From assembly GCF_006125015.1 (NCBI RefSeq), contig NZ_SZZN01000001.1, positions 3,968,001 to 4,032,000 on the forward strand: a stretch of DNA of 64,000 bases. Direction: 5' to 3'. This document shows positions 26,656 through 36,510 of the stretch, piece by piece (the stretch's first letter is position 1; the number at the start of each line of letters is the position of its first letter). Origin of the DNA: Roseovarius arcticus. GTDB lineage: Bacteria > Pseudomonadota > Alphaproteobacteria > Rhodobacterales > Rhodobacteraceae. Both the position numbers and the translations under genes were made by a program. Under the pieces are notes generated by a model. It worked only from the letters and a program-made list of their open reading frames with translations. It had not been told where the DNA came from and did no database searches.

Positions 26656-27954
26656 TTATTCGGCCTCATAAACAGGGGTTCCGGCGACAAAGGTAGCGAT
26701 CACACGCCCCTGCATCCGCGCGCCGTCAAACGGCGTGTTCTTGGATTTCGAGCGGAGTTTGAAGCGATCCATCACGAAGGGTTTGCTCGCATCGAACAGG
26801 ACCAGATCGGCCGGTGCTCCCACAGCCAATCGCCCGCACTCAAGGCCCAGACGCTTGGCCGGGTTCAGCGATAGCGCACGAAAGAGCACGGGCAGATCCA
26901 GATCGCCGGAATGGTAAAGGCGCAGCGCGGCGGGCAATAGCGTCTCCAGCGCGACCGCGCCGCTTGCTGCCTCCTCGAACGGCAGGCGCTTGCTTTCCTC
27001 GTCCTGGGGCGTGTGCATGGAGCTGATCGTGTCGATCAGGCCGCTACGGACGGCCTCGACGATGGCTTGGCGATCCTCTTCGCTGCGCAGGGGCGGCTTG
27101 ACCTTGAAAAATGTGCGATAGCCCGCGACGTCCAGCTCGTTCAGCGTGAGGTGATGAATTGACGTGCCTGCGGTAATATCCAGCCCATTGCGCTTGGCGC
27201 GTTCCAGCGCGGGCAGGGCGCGCGCGGTGGTGATCTGGTCGGCGTGGTAGCGCGCGCCGGTCATTTCCAGCAGGGCGATATCGCGGTCGAGGCCCATCCT
27301 CTCGGCCATGGACGAGACGGCGGGCAAGCCATAGAGCGAGGCGAATTTGCCCGACGTGGCCGCTGCGCCTGCGGACAGACCGGGCTCTTGGGGGTGTGCG
27401 ATAACCAGCGCGCCGCACGAGCGGGCGTAGGTCAGCGCGCGGGCAAAGACTTTGGTGCTTTGTACCACATGATCGCAATCGGTAAACGCGACGGCGCCTG
27501 CATCCATGAGAAAGCCGATTTCGGTCATTTCCTTGCCGGCCCGCCCTTTGGTCAGGGCGGCCATTGGCAACACGTTCACCGGTGCCGCCTCATTGGCGCG
27601 GCGGCGGGAAAATTCCAGCACTTCGGGGCTGTCGATAGCCGGAAGGGTATCGGGACGGGTGGCCATTGTGGTCACGCCGCCTGCCGCCGCCGCTAAACCA
27701 GCAGAGCGGAACGATTCCTTGTGCCGCTCGCCCGGCTCGCAAACCTTGACGCCGATATCGACAATACCGGGCGCGAGGTGTTTGCCGCCCGCGTCGATAA
27801 CGCGTGCGCCCTTGGGCGCGTCCGGTGTGTCCGGGCCGTGGGAGATGCGCGCGATGCGGCCATCCTCGATCAGCAGGCTGCCGGGCGTGTCCGTCCCTGC
27901 CTCCGGGTCGATTAGCCGGGCATTGGTGATCAGGATGCGGCCCGTGTCGATCAC
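26656..27954 (-). CDS. pyrX: Dihydroorotase-like protein lacking metal ligands (PyrX)
   Basis: A 432-residue class I dihydroorotase homologue, but the active-site motifs are changed. Where active enzymes have DxHxHxREPG it reads DIGVKVCEPG (Gly68 and Lys70 replace both His). Where they have TDHAPH it reads SMHTPQ (Met for the catalytic Asp). Such non-catalytic homologues (PyrC' / PyrX) hold aspartate transcarbamoylase in its dodecameric form in Pseudomonas. Its place in the pyrB transcript fits that role. A functional pyrC must then lie elsewhere. Start is GTG 27954, overlapping the upstream stop by 4 bases. Confidence 0.88.
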   Translation of the reverse strand: MIDTGRILITNARLIDPEAGTDTPGSLLIEDGRIARISHGPDTPDAPKGARVIDAGGKHLAPGIVDIGVKVCEPGERHKESFRSAGLAAAAGGVTTMATRPDTLPAIDSPEVLEFSRRRANEAAPVNVLPMAALTKGRAGKEMTEIGFLMDAGAVAFTDCDHVVQSTKVFARALTYARSCGALVIAHPQEPGLSAGAAATSGKFASLYGLPAVSSMAERMGLDRDIALLEMTGARYHADQITTARALPALERAKRNGLDITAGTSIHHLTLNELDVAGYRTFFKVKPPLRSEEDRQAIVEAVRSGLIDTISSMHTPQDEESKRLPFEEAASGAVALETLLPAALRLYHSGDLDLPVLFRALSLNPAKRLGLECGRLAVGAPADLVLFDASKPFVMDRFKLRSKSKNTPFDGARMQGRVIATFVAGTPVYEAE

Positions 27955-28499
27955 GATGCGATCCAGACCATGACGATGACCAGCAGCGCTAGAACCAGTA
28001 GCACCACGGTCGCCACGCGGCCTGACATAGCGGCGTCGGAGGGTGCCTTACCTTGCGGTTTTTCCTGATGTTCGGGCGTGCGGGCCGACGCATCGGGCAA
28101 TGCGCCGAAGGTGATGGGATCGTGCGTCTCAGAGAAGGTCGCGATCAGGCGTAAGGGTGCGCGGATGTTGAGGGTCTGCGCCGTGCCGCCGAATGCGCGC
28201 GAGGTGATGACCATGACTGTGCCATCCTGCGCCATTAGCTTTGCGCGCATCTGCTCGATCTGGTCCTCAGGGATCGCGTGTCCCTCGCGCAGATAGCCGG
28301 GCAGGCCCATATCGGCCAAATCGTCGGCGTCAAAGACTACAGCATGCTCTGGGTCCAGCGTTTCTGCGCCTAGCGCCTCGCGGAGGGGCCAGCTGCCATT
28401 GCGGGCGGTAAATGTCGCAATCTGGTCCGCCGGGATATCGACGGCAAAGACGCGCACGACGCCGACCTCGGTTGCACTGATCTGTATTTTTTCGCTCAT
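27951..28499 (-). CDS. Tail-anchored membrane protein between pyrB and pyrX
   Basis: A 182-residue protein with a soluble N-terminal part and one strongly hydrophobic C-terminal segment (about 160-181, [20 protein letters not shown]), so it is probably anchored in the membrane by its tail with the body in the cytoplasm. The segments [11 protein letters not shown] and [11 protein letters not shown] suggest a beta-rich domain. I do not recognise the family. It overlaps both pyrB (4 bases) and pyrX (4 bases), so its amount is tied to them. Confidence 0.78.
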   Translation of the reverse strand: MSEKIQISATEVGVVRVFAVDIPADQIATFTARNGSWPLREALGAETLDPEHAVVFDADDLADMGLPGYLREGHAIPEDQIEQMRAKLMAQDGTVMVITSRAFGGTAQTLNIRAPLRLIATFSETHDPITFGALPDASARTPEHQEKPQGKAPSDAAMSGRVATVVLLVLALLVIVMVWIAS

Positions 28500-29458
28500 G
28501 TCATCACCGTTATTGGGGATCGTACGCGGCGCAGATTGCGCGCCAGCAGATCCATTGCCGCCATGCGCACAGCCACGCCCATTTCCACCTGCTGCTGGAT
28601 CACGCTGCGATGGATGTCGTCGGCCAACTCGCCGTCGATCTCGACGCCGCGGTTCATCGGGCCGGGATGCATCACGATAGCATCGGGCGCGGCATGAGCC
28701 AGTTTTTCCGCATCAAGGCCGTAGCGGTGGTAATACTCACGCTCGGACGGGATAAAGCCGCCGTCCATACGCTCGCGTTGAAGGCGCAGCATCATGACGA
28801 CGTCGACGCCATCAAGGCCCTTTTGCATATCATCATAAACCTCGACGCCAAATTCGCCGATACCGGCGGGCATCAGGGTGGGCGGGCCGATCAGGCGGAT
28901 ACGGTTCTCCATCTTGCCCAAGAGGATGATGTTGCTGCGCGCGACGCGGCTATGCGCGATATCGCCGCAGATGGCGATGTTCAGGCGGTGCAGTCGCCCC
29001 TTGGCACGGCGGATCGTCAGCGCATCCAGCAATGCCTGCGTGGGGTGTTCGTGCCGGCCGTCGCCTGCATTCAGCACGGCGCAATTCACCTTTTGCGCCA
29101 GCAGATCGACGGCCCCGGAATGGGGGTGTCGCACCACAAGCAGATCGGGATGCATGGCGTTCAGCGTCATCGCCGTGTCGATCAGCGTCTCGCCCTTTTT
29201 GATACTGCTGGCCTGCATCGCCATCGACATTACGTCCGCGCCCAAACGCTTGCCAGCCAGCTCGAAGCTGGCCTGCGTGCGGGTCGAGTTTTCGAAAAAC
29301 ATGTTGATCTGCGTCATGCCCGCCAGCGCATCGCCATGTTTAGCCCCGCTGCGGCCCCGATCGGCATACTGGTCTGCCAGGTCGAGGATCGTGCGGATAT
29401 CATCGGGGGCCAAAGGCTCAATCCCCAAAAGGTGGGTGTGGTCGAAGGGCACCGGCAT
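28496..29458 (-). CDS. pyrB: Aspartate carbamoyltransferase catalytic subunit
   Basis: A 320-residue aspartate transcarbamoylase catalytic chain, which makes carbamoyl-aspartate in pyrimidine synthesis. The carbamoyl-phosphate motif is [19 protein letters not shown]. Other marks are [48 protein letters not shown] and [12 protein letters not shown]. No regulatory pyrI is near; a PyrX partner is encoded two genes on. The start at 29458 ([11 protein letters not shown]) has AGGAG upstream; an open-frame ATG at 29584 adds a run that fits no family. Confidence 0.96.
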   Translation of the reverse strand: MPVPFDHTHLLGIEPLAPDDIRTILDLADQYADRGRSGAKHGDALAGMTQINMFFENSTRTQASFELAGKRLGADVMSMAMQASSIKKGETLIDTAMTLNAMHPDLLVVRHPHSGAVDLLAQKVNCAVLNAGDGRHEHPTQALLDALTIRRAKGRLHRLNIAICGDIAHSRVARSNIILLGKMENRIRLIGPPTLMPAGIGEFGVEVYDDMQKGLDGVDVVMMLRLQRERMDGGFIPSEREYYHRYGLDAEKLAHAAPDAIVMHPGPMNRGVEIDGELADDIHRSVIQQQVEMGVAVRMAAMDLLARNLRRVRSPITVMT

Positions 29459-29626
29459 CTCCTGCTTGGGCCGTTTGTACAGCTTATCGCATGGGCGGCG
29501 TGGGCGTTCAATCGGCAAGCCTTGGACTATGGCCGTGCTGCGCGTTTTAGGCAGGTGGGACCGTATGAAGCGGCCGTCGCGCACTAGGCGCTTTCGCCTG
29601 TGCGGCGACAGGAGTAGCGTTGGCGC

Positions 29627-30397
29627 ATGGATTCGGCATTAGATTTTCACGGGCTGCGCGCGCTGCTGCAATGGCAGGTCGAGCTGGGCATCGACGAGGC
29701 AATCGGCGACGTGCCGGTGAACCGTTACGAGACGCCAGCAGCGGCGCCAAAGGCGGCCGCGCCTGCCGTGGCGGGGACTGCGCAGGCGCATCTGGCTGAA
29801 GTTCCAGATGCCTTGGATGCAGCGCGCCGCGCGGCGGAGGGCGCGAATGATCTGGAAGCGTTGCGGGCTGCGCTGGCGTCCTACGAGCATTGCGAGCTAA
29901 AGCGCGGCGCGCGCAATCTGGTCTTTGCGGACGGTGTGCCCGGCGCGCGGTTGATGATCATCGGCGAGGCGCCGGGCCGCGAAGAGGATCGCGAGGGCCG
30001 CCCCTTTGTCGGGCGAGCCGGGCAGATGCTAGACCGGATGCTTGCCGCGATAGGGATGAACCGCAAAGAGAACGTGTATATAACCAACGTCATGCCATGG
30101 CGGCCGCCGCAGAATGCGGACCCCGCACCGAACGATATCGCGATGATGCGCCCGTTCATGCAGCGCCATGTGGAGCTTGCTGCGCCGGACGTGGTGATCC
30201 TGGTCGGCAATATCAGTTGCCAGGCTGCCTTGGATACGCGCGGTATCACCAAGCTGCGAGGCACCTGGACGGAGGCGTGGGGCAAGCCCGCGCTACCGAT
30301 GTTTCATCCAGCTTATCTGCTGCGAAACTCTGCGGCCAAGCGTGCGGCTTGGGCTGATCTGCTGGAGGTGCAGGCGCGCCTTAAAGGGACTGCGTAA
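29627..30397 (+). CDS. Uracil-DNA glycosylase, family 4-like without Fe-S cysteines
   Basis: A 256-residue base-excision glycosylase removing uracil from DNA. Motifs of the family 4/5 group are present: [20 protein letters not shown] (motif 1), [12 protein letters not shown] and [10 protein letters not shown] (motif 3). An Ala/Pro-rich N-terminal arm of about 70 residues precedes the domain. Classical family 4 enzymes bind a [4Fe-4S] cluster through four Cys; here only Cys89 and Cys198 exist in the whole protein, so the cluster is probably lost. It is divergent from pyrB, and its stop overlaps the next start (TAATG). Confidence 0.85.
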   Translation: MDSALDFHGLRALLQWQVELGIDEAIGDVPVNRYETPAAAPKAAAPAVAGTAQAHLAEVPDALDAARRAAEGANDLEALRAALASYEHCELKRGARNLVFADGVPGARLMIIGEAPGREEDREGRPFVGRAGQMLDRMLAAIGMNRKENVYITNVMPWRPPQNADPAPNDIAMMRPFMQRHVELAAPDVVILVGNISCQAALDTRGITKLRGTWTEAWGKPALPMFHPAYLLRNSAAKRAAWADLLEVQARLKGTA

Positions 30398-31014
30398 TGA
30401 TTGATCCGTGGCTCTTGCTGGCGTTCCTGCCTGCCGCGCTGGCGCTGAACCTGACGCCGGGGGCGGATATGATGTTTTGCCTTGGGCAAGGCCTGCGTGC
30501 CGGGCCGCGCCCGGCAATGGCCGCAAGCGCCGGAATTGCGCTGGGAGCGTTGGTACATGTGACGCTGGCGGCGCTAGGTGTTGGGGCGCTGGTTGCTGCG
30601 GCGCCATGGCTCTTTGACGTAATCCGCTGGGTGGGTGTCGGGTATCTGCTATGGCTCGCGGTGGGTGCGCTGCGCACTGGCCCGATGCGCGCAAGCGGCC
30701 GCCCGATGAGCCCTCGACGCGCATTCCGCGAGGGGCTGGTGGTAAACCTGACGAACCCCAAAGTGATCTTGTTCGTGCTGGCGTTCCTGCCGCAATTCAC
30801 CGACCCCGCGCATAGCCTGCTGGGCCAGTTTCTAGTGCTGGGCGTAATCATGGGCATCGGTGGCTTGTTCGTTAACGGCGCTGTTGGTGTCTTTGCCGGC
30901 AGTTTGGGCCGGTATATGGCCGGATCGCCGCGTTTCGCGCGCGGGCTGGGCTATGCGACTGCCGCGATATTCACCGCGCTGGCCGTGCGGCTGGCGATAT
31001 TGGAAAGGGCCTGA
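30397..31014 (+). CDS. LysE/RhtB-family exporter
   Basis: A 205-residue polytopic inner-membrane protein with the family signature NLTPGADMMFCLGQGLRAGPRP near the N-terminus (residues about 16-37), VGVGYLLWLAVGALR and LTNPKVILFVLAFLPQF. It should export an amino acid or a derivative; no specificity can be read. The ATG overlaps the stop of the uracil glycosylase gene, and moaB follows 3 bases on. It is one of two LysE genes in the window; the other sits in the demethylation operon. Confidence 0.88.
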   Translation: MIDPWLLLAFLPAALALNLTPGADMMFCLGQGLRAGPRPAMAASAGIALGALVHVTLAALGVGALVAAAPWLFDVIRWVGVGYLLWLAVGALRTGPMRASGRPMSPRRAFREGLVVNLTNPKVILFVLAFLPQFTDPAHSLLGQFLVLGVIMGIGGLFVNGAVGVFAGSLGRYMAGSPRFARGLGYATAAIFTALAVRLAILERA

Positions 31015-31017
31015 GGC

Positions 31018-31560
31018 GTGAGTAGCATTGACGAGAGCCGCGAATTTATTCCTGTGCGCATCGCCGTTCTGACGGTCAGCGACACGCGCGAGGCGGGCGA
31101 TGACCGCTCGGGCGACATACTGGTAGGCCGGATCGAGGGCGCGGGGCATATCCTAAGCGCTCGCACGATTGTCCGCGACGAGCGGGCGGAGATTGCAGCG
31201 CAGTTGCGAAGCTGGTGCGAGGATGGAGGCATCGATGCCATCATCTCGACCGGGGGAACGGGGCTGACGGGCCGCGACGTGACCGTCGAGGCCCACAGGG
31301 ACGTCTATGAGAAGGAAATCGATGCGTTTGGCACGGTGTTCACCCATGTCAGCATGGCCAAAATCGGCACCAGCGCCGTTCAAAGCCGCGCGACGGCGGG
31401 CGTGGCGCTGGGCACCTACCTTTTTGCATTGCCGGGCAGCCCTGGTGCCTGCAAGGACGCGTGGGACGAGATCCTGGCCCTCCAACTGGATTATCGGCAC
31501 CGCCCCTGCAATTTTGTCGAGATTATGCCGCGTCTGGACGAGCATCATCGCCGCAAGTAG
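31018..31560 (+). CDS. moaB: Molybdenum cofactor biosynthesis protein MoaB
   Basis: A 180-residue MogA/MoaB-type protein that adenylylates molybdopterin before metal insertion. Marks are AVLTVSDTREAGDDRSGD near the start, DAIISTGGTGLTGRDVT (molybdopterin-binding TGGTG loop) and LFALPGSPGACKDAWDEI near the end. It reads from GTG at 31018, 3 bases after the LysE stop. A MogA function cannot be excluded, since the two are close homologues. Confidence 0.93.
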   Translation: MSSIDESREFIPVRIAVLTVSDTREAGDDRSGDILVGRIEGAGHILSARTIVRDERAEIAAQLRSWCEDGGIDAIISTGGTGLTGRDVTVEAHRDVYEKEIDAFGTVFTHVSMAKIGTSAVQSRATAGVALGTYLFALPGSPGACKDAWDEILALQLDYRHRPCNFVEIMPRLDEHHRRK

Positions 31561-31629
31561 CGTGCTTGGTATTCGCGGCATAAGCGTTATATATATAGGG
31601 CGCGCCGCCATAGCGAGGATCGCCCGACC

Positions 31630-33099
31630 ATGCAGTTTCTGCGCCGAAGTCTGACAGGCCTGATCCTGATGTCGTTGACATTGGGGCTGCTGGCGTATGC
31701 GGGATACATTATAAACGCCTCTGTTCAAGAGCGGCTGGCGCGCGAGCCGGATGCTGGTGTGCGGGAAGAGCGCGAGTTCGCAGTCAAGGTGGTGACCGCG
31801 CAGCCGCAGACCATTGCCCCCACACTAACCGCCTATGGCGAGGTGCGCAGCCGCCGCACGCTGGAGCTGCGCGCGAAGGCGTCAGGCACCATTATCGAGC
31901 TGGCCGAGGCCTTTGACGAGGGCGGGCAGGTGGCCGCCGGGCAGCTGTTATTGCGTATAGACCCTGCGGATATGCAATCTGCGCGTGACCGTACGCAGAG
32001 CGATCTGATGGATGCCGTTGCCGAGGCGCGTGATGCCGCACGTAGCCTAGATTTGGCGCAGGACGAGTTAACCGCCGCGCGCGATCAAGCCGATTTGCAA
32101 GAGCGCGCACTGCAGCGCCAGAGCGATCTGGAGCAGCGCGGCGTCGGCACGACCGCCACCGTCGAGACCGCAGAATTGGCCGCCGCCGCCGCGCGCGGCG
32201 CTGTCCTCACCCGCAGGCAGGCCGTGGCCAACGCCGAGGCGCGCGTGGATCAGGCCGCGACTGGCACGCAGCGCGCCCAAATCGCGCTGGAAGAGGCAGA
32301 GAGACGACTGGCCGATACCAGCGTCACTGCCGAGTTTAACGGCGCTTTGGCCGATGTGGCGGTCGATGAGGGCGCCCTTGTCACGAATGGCGAGCGGCTG
32401 GCGACGCTGATCGACCGGGGCGCGCTGGAGGTGGCGTTTCGCATTTCCACTGCTCAATTTGCGCGGCTGCTGGACGCGGATGGCCAGTTGCGCCGCGCGC
32501 CGGTAACGGCGGTGCTTGAGGCGTCGGGCGCGCGTCTGTCGGCGCCCGGCACCATCACCCGCGCAAGTGCCGCTGTCGGCGAGGGGCAGACAGGGCGTTT
32601 GGTCTTTGCCCGGCTGGAGACGGCGCAGGGGCTAAAACCCGGCGATTTCGTCACCGTCGAGGTGGCCGAACCTGCGCTGGAGAATGTCGTGCGCCTACCT
32701 GCCAGCGCGCTGGGCGCCGACGGCGCCGTTTTGGCTGTAAATGCAGAGGGCCGGCTAGAGCCGCTATCTGTCACGTTGCTTCGCCGCCAAGGCGACGAGG
32801 TGCTGATCCGTGCCGCCGAGCAGGCGCTGCCGCTGGCAGGCCGGCAGATCGTCACGCAGCGCTCGCCGCTGCTGGGCGCGGGGATCAAGGTGCGCCCGCT
32901 GACTGGCGCCGCCGCTGCCCCGCAAGAGAGCTCAGGCATGGTTGAGCTGAGCGAGGAGAGGCGCGCGCGCCTTATCGCCTATGTGACGGGAAATCGCGAT
33001 ATGCCCGATGCCGCGCGCACCCGCCTCTTGGACCAGTTGGCGCAGGGAATGGTGCCTGCTGATGTCGTCGCGCGGCTAGAAACCCGGATGGGCGGCTAG
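31630..33099 (+). CDS. RND efflux periplasmic adaptor (membrane fusion protein)
   Basis: A 489-residue adaptor with one N-terminal membrane helix (about 9-29), a lipoyl-like half (TLELRAKASGTIIELAEAFDEGG), a coiled-coil hairpin (about 115-215, rich in Ala/Arg/Gln), the second lipoyl half and a beta-barrel (FRISTAQFARLLD; LKPGDFVTVEVAEP). It links the inner-membrane RND pump to an outer-membrane channel. The pump gene follows 3 bases after its stop. No TolC-type gene lies beside it. A C-terminal tail of about 50 residues (ERRARLIAYVTGNRDMP) is longer than usual. Confidence 0.9.
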   Translation: MQFLRRSLTGLILMSLTLGLLAYAGYIINASVQERLAREPDAGVREEREFAVKVVTAQPQTIAPTLTAYGEVRSRRTLELRAKASGTIIELAEAFDEGGQVAAGQLLLRIDPADMQSARDRTQSDLMDAVAEARDAARSLDLAQDELTAARDQADLQERALQRQSDLEQRGVGTTATVETAELAAAAARGAVLTRRQAVANAEARVDQAATGTQRAQIALEEAERRLADTSVTAEFNGALADVAVDEGALVTNGERLATLIDRGALEVAFRISTAQFARLLDADGQLRRAPVTAVLEASGARLSAPGTITRASAAVGEGQTGRLVFARLETAQGLKPGDFVTVEVAEPALENVVRLPASALGADGAVLAVNAEGRLEPLSVTLLRRQGDEVLIRAAEQALPLAGRQIVTQRSPLLGAGIKVRPLTGAAAAPQESSGMVELSEERRARLIAYVTGNRDMPDAARTRLLDQLAQGMVPADVVARLETRMGG

Positions 33100-33102
33100 G
33101 CG

Positions 33103-36100
33103 ATGGCCCGCGCGATCCGGCAAGGGCCAGGCGGAATTCTGTCATGGTTCACGCGCCACCGCACAGCGGCCAATCTGGTGATGGTCGTAATGGTCGTTCT
33201 CGGCCTCGCGGCGATACCGAACATGCGTGCGCAATTCTTTCCCGACGTCGTGATCCAGGAAGTCATCATCTCGGTCGAATGGGACGGCGCCGGGGCAAGC
33301 GATATCGACGCCGCGATCATTCAGGTGCTAGAGCCTGAAATGCTGGCAATTGAGGGCGTGGAGAGCACCCGAGGCTCCAGTGTCGAGAGTTGGGGCACTA
33401 TTTTCATTGAGTTTCAGCCCGGCTGGGACATGTCGCGTGCCGCCACCGATGTGCAGGCCGCCGTCGATGCCATCACCACCCTGCCGGACGCCGCCGAGAA
33501 GCCCGAGGTGCGGCGCGGCACTTGGTACGACAGGGTGACGGACGTAGTGATTACCGGCCCTGTGGGCGTCGACCAACTGGCGCTTTATGCCGACGAGCTG
33601 GTCACGCGCCTATTCGCCGAAGGGGTCACACGTACGTCTCTGCGCGGTGTTGCGGCGCCGCAGATCATCGTCGAGGTGCCGGGCGTGCAACTGATGGCGC
33701 ATGATATCACTCTGACGGAAATCGCCGCCGCCATCGCCGCAGAGGTCGACGCCGATCCGGCGGGGGATGTAGATGGCGCCGCGACCCGCGTGCGAACCGG
33801 GCAAGAAAAACGTGACCCCGACCAGATCGCCGCTATCATACTGCGCGACGGCCCGGACCTGACGCGCCTGACGGTTGGCGACATCGCGCAACTGCGCGTT
33901 TTGGGCGCGGCGCGCGAGCGGGCGTATTTTGTCGGGGAAAACCCGGCCATTTCCGTGCGCGTAGACCGCTCCGAAGGGGGCGATGCCATCGGTATCCAAA
34001 AAACGGTGGAGCAGGTTGCGCGGGATATGGCGCGGACCCTGCCCGAGGGTGTCAACGTCGATCTGATCCGCACCCGGTCCGAGCAAATCTCAGGCCGGCT
34101 AACGACGCTGCTGGACAACGCGGCCACCGGCCTGATGCTGGTCGTGGCGCTGCTGTTTTTGTTCCTGAACGCGCGCACGGCGTTTTGGGTGGCGGCTGGT
34201 ATCCCGGTGGCGCTGCTGGCAGCTGTCGCGCTGATGTATGCGGCGGGAATTACGATCAACATGATCTCGCTATTCGCGCTGATCATCACGCTGGGCATCG
34301 TCGTGGACGACGCCATCGTTGTGGGGGAGCATGCAGATGCCCGCGTGCGGAGTTTGGGCGAATCGCCTGTCGTGGCCGCCGAAAATGCCGCCCGGCGTAT
34401 GGCGATGCCGGTGTTTTCCGCGACGGCGACGACGATCATTGCGTTTGCCGGGCTGACGGCCATCGCGGGCCGCTTTGGCGATCTGATCGCCGATATTCCC
34501 TTTACCGTGATTGTGGTGCTGACGGCCTCCCTTATTGAGTGCTTCTTGATCCTGCCGCACCACATGAGCCACGCGCTTAGCGCCTCAAATCGCGCGCATT
34601 GGTATGATGCGCCCTCGCGGACGGTCAATCGCGGCTTTGAATGGATGCGCGAGGCGATCTTTCGCCCGCTGATGGCAGGCGTGATCTGGTTGCGGTATCC
34701 CGTGCTTGCCGGCGCTGTTTTGATCCTCGCCAGTCAGGTCGCTCTCTTTGTGCAGGGGGACGTCACATGGCGGTTCTTTAACGCGCCTGAGCGGGGAAGT
34801 GTTACCGGGAATTTCGCCATGGCCCCCAGCGCCACGCGCGCAGATTCGCTAGAGATGTTGCGCGAAATGCAGCGCGCAGCGCAGGAACTGGCCGCGGAAT
34901 ACGAGGCAGAACATGGGCGCAATCCGCTGGATTACGTCATCGCCGAAATCGGCGGCAACGCTGGCCGTGGTCTGACCGGGACCGACACGAAGGAGCCGGA
35001 CCAACTGGGCGCCATTTCCATTGAATTGATAGAGGCCGACCTGCGCCCTTATAGCAGCTTTGCGTTTGCGGCGGCCCTGCAGGAGAGGATCGTGCAGCAC
35101 CCGCTGGCTGAAACGGTCAGCTTTCGAGGTTGGCGCAGCGGGCCGGGCGGGGATGCGCTGGACGTGCAGTTCTATGGCGCTGATGCACCCACGCTCAAGG
35201 CGGCGTCCCAGGCACTAAAGGAGGCGCTGCTGGCCTTTCCCGAGATCTCAGGCGTCGAGGACGATCTGGCCTATGACAAAGAAGAATTGGTGCTGGACCT
35301 GACCCCGCAGGGCGCCGCCCTCGGCTTTGGCATTGACACGCTGGGGCGCGAATTGCGCGCGCGGCTGAACGGGATCGAGGCGGCGACCTATCCAGTAGGG
35401 CCGCGCAGCGCCGAAGTTCGCGTCGAATTGCCCGAAGGTAGCCTGACCGCCGACTTTCTGGAGCGGACGCAACTGCGCACACCCGGCGGCGCGTATGTGC
35501 CATTGGCCGATATTGTATCGGCCGAGCGGCGCGACGGATTCTCCACCGTGCGACGCGAGAATGGCGTGCGCCTGATTAGCGTAACAGGCGAGATATCCGA
35601 AGATGATCCGGCCCGCGCGTCCGAAATTCAGAACTTGCTGAGCACCGATATCTTGCCGCGCATCGGATCCGAGTTGCAGGTCGACTGGCGTATGTCCGGC
35701 CTCGCTGAGCAGGAGAACGATTTTCTGAATGATGCGCTGTTGGGCCTGATGCTGACGCTGGTGGGTATCTATCTGGTGCTGTCACTGGTGTTCGGCAGTT
35801 GGACCCGGCCAGTGGTGGTCATGGCGATCATCCCTTTTGGTCTGGTCGGCACTATATATGGCCATCACGTGTGGGACGTACCGATGAGCATGTTCACGGT
35901 CGTCGGCCTGCTGGGCATGACCGGCATCATCATTAACGATTCTATCGTGCTGGTGACGACCATCGACGAATATGCTGAGACGCGCGGCCTGATCCCGTCC
36001 ATCATCGACGGTGCAGCAGATCGGCTGCGCCCGGTGATGCTAACGACACTGACGACCGTGCTGGGCCTGACCCCGCTTCTCTTTGAGCGCAGCCAGCAGG

Positions 36101-36510
36101 CGCAATTTCTGAAACCGACGGTGATCACGCTGGTCTATGGCCTTGGCTTTGGCATGGTGTTGGTACTGCTCGTCGTGCCCGCGCTAATGGCGGTTCAGCA
36201 CGACGTGGCGCGCCAGATGGCTGCGCTGCGCCGGGGTCTGCGGTTTCGCACCGGCAGCGTGCGGCGCGCGATGCTGGGCGGCGTCGCGGCGATAGGGGTA
36301 TGGTTTACGGCGACGATGGGTGCCGCGATGTGGGCGGGGGCATTGCCCGGATTTGTTACCGCTCTGATGCCGATGACGGCAGGTATGGACCCGGTCGTAG
36401 GCGGTTTGCTGGCGTTTCTGATGGGTGCGGCTGCGCTGGTGCTGGTGCTCTATGCGTCACTCGCCATCGCGCAGGCGCTGCACAGACCTAGCCGCCGGGG
36501 CAGCCCTTGA
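33103..36510 (+). CDS. RND-family efflux permease
   Basis: A 1135-residue inner-membrane pump with the duplicated RND layout: TM1 near residue 20-40, a large periplasmic loop, TM2-6 near 340-520, a second loop, and TM8-12 near 880-1030. The proton-relay Asp pair is in GIVVDDAIVVGE (Asp402-Asp403). The C-terminus carries two further hydrophobic stretches (about 1045-1070 and 1100-1125), making it some 80-100 residues longer than AcrB. The loop sequences resemble broad AcrB-type exporters more than metal pumps. Its 3' end overlaps the convergent DsbD-like gene by 23 bases. Confidence 0.92.
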   Translation: MARAIRQGPGGILSWFTRHRTAANLVMVVMVVLGLAAIPNMRAQFFPDVVIQEVIISVEWDGAGASDIDAAIIQVLEPEMLAIEGVESTRGSSVESWGTIFIEFQPGWDMSRAATDVQAAVDAITTLPDAAEKPEVRRGTWYDRVTDVVITGPVGVDQLALYADELVTRLFAEGVTRTSLRGVAAPQIIVEVPGVQLMAHDITLTEIAAAIAAEVDADPAGDVDGAATRVRTGQEKRDPDQIAAIILRDGPDLTRLTVGDIAQLRVLGAARERAYFVGENPAISVRVDRSEGGDAIGIQKTVEQVARDMARTLPEGVNVDLIRTRSEQISGRLTTLLDNAATGLMLVVALLFLFLNARTAFWVAAGIPVALLAAVALMYAAGITINMISLFALIITLGIVVDDAIVVGEHADARVRSLGESPVVAAENAARRMAMPVFSATATTIIAFAGLTAIAGRFGDLIADIPFTVIVVLTASLIECFLILPHHMSHALSASNRAHWYDAPSRTVNRGFEWMREAIFRPLMAGVIWLRYPVLAGAVLILASQVALFVQGDVTWRFFNAPERGSVTGNFAMAPSATRADSLEMLREMQRAAQELAAEYEAEHGRNPLDYVIAEIGGNAGRGLTGTDTKEPDQLGAISIELIEADLRPYSSFAFAAALQERIVQHPLAETVSFRGWRSGPGGDALDVQFYGADAPTLKAASQALKEALLAFPEISGVEDDLAYDKEELVLDLTPQGAALGFGIDTLGRELRARLNGIEAATYPVGPRSAEVRVELPEGSLTADFLERTQLRTPGGAYVPLADIVSAERRDGFSTVRRENGVRLISVTGEISEDDPARASEIQNLLSTDILPRIGSELQVDWRMSGLAEQENDFLNDALLGLMLTLVGIYLVLSLVFGSWTRPVVVMAIIPFGLVGTIYGHHVWDVPMSMFTVVGLLGMTGIIINDSIVLVTTIDEYAETRGLIPSIIDGAADRLRPVMLTTLTTVLGLTPLLFERSQQAQFLKPTVITLVYGLGFGMVLVLLVVPALMAVQHDVARQMAALRRGLRFRTGSVRRAMLGGVAAIGVWFTATMGAAMWAGALPGFVTALMPMTAGMDPVVGGLLAFLMGAAALVLVLYASLAIAQALHRPSRRGSP

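Noticed and set aside
28610..29587. 325-codon open frame on the plus strand opposite pyrB
   Set aside because: It is the mirror of a highly conserved gene in GC-rich DNA and has no recognisable domain.
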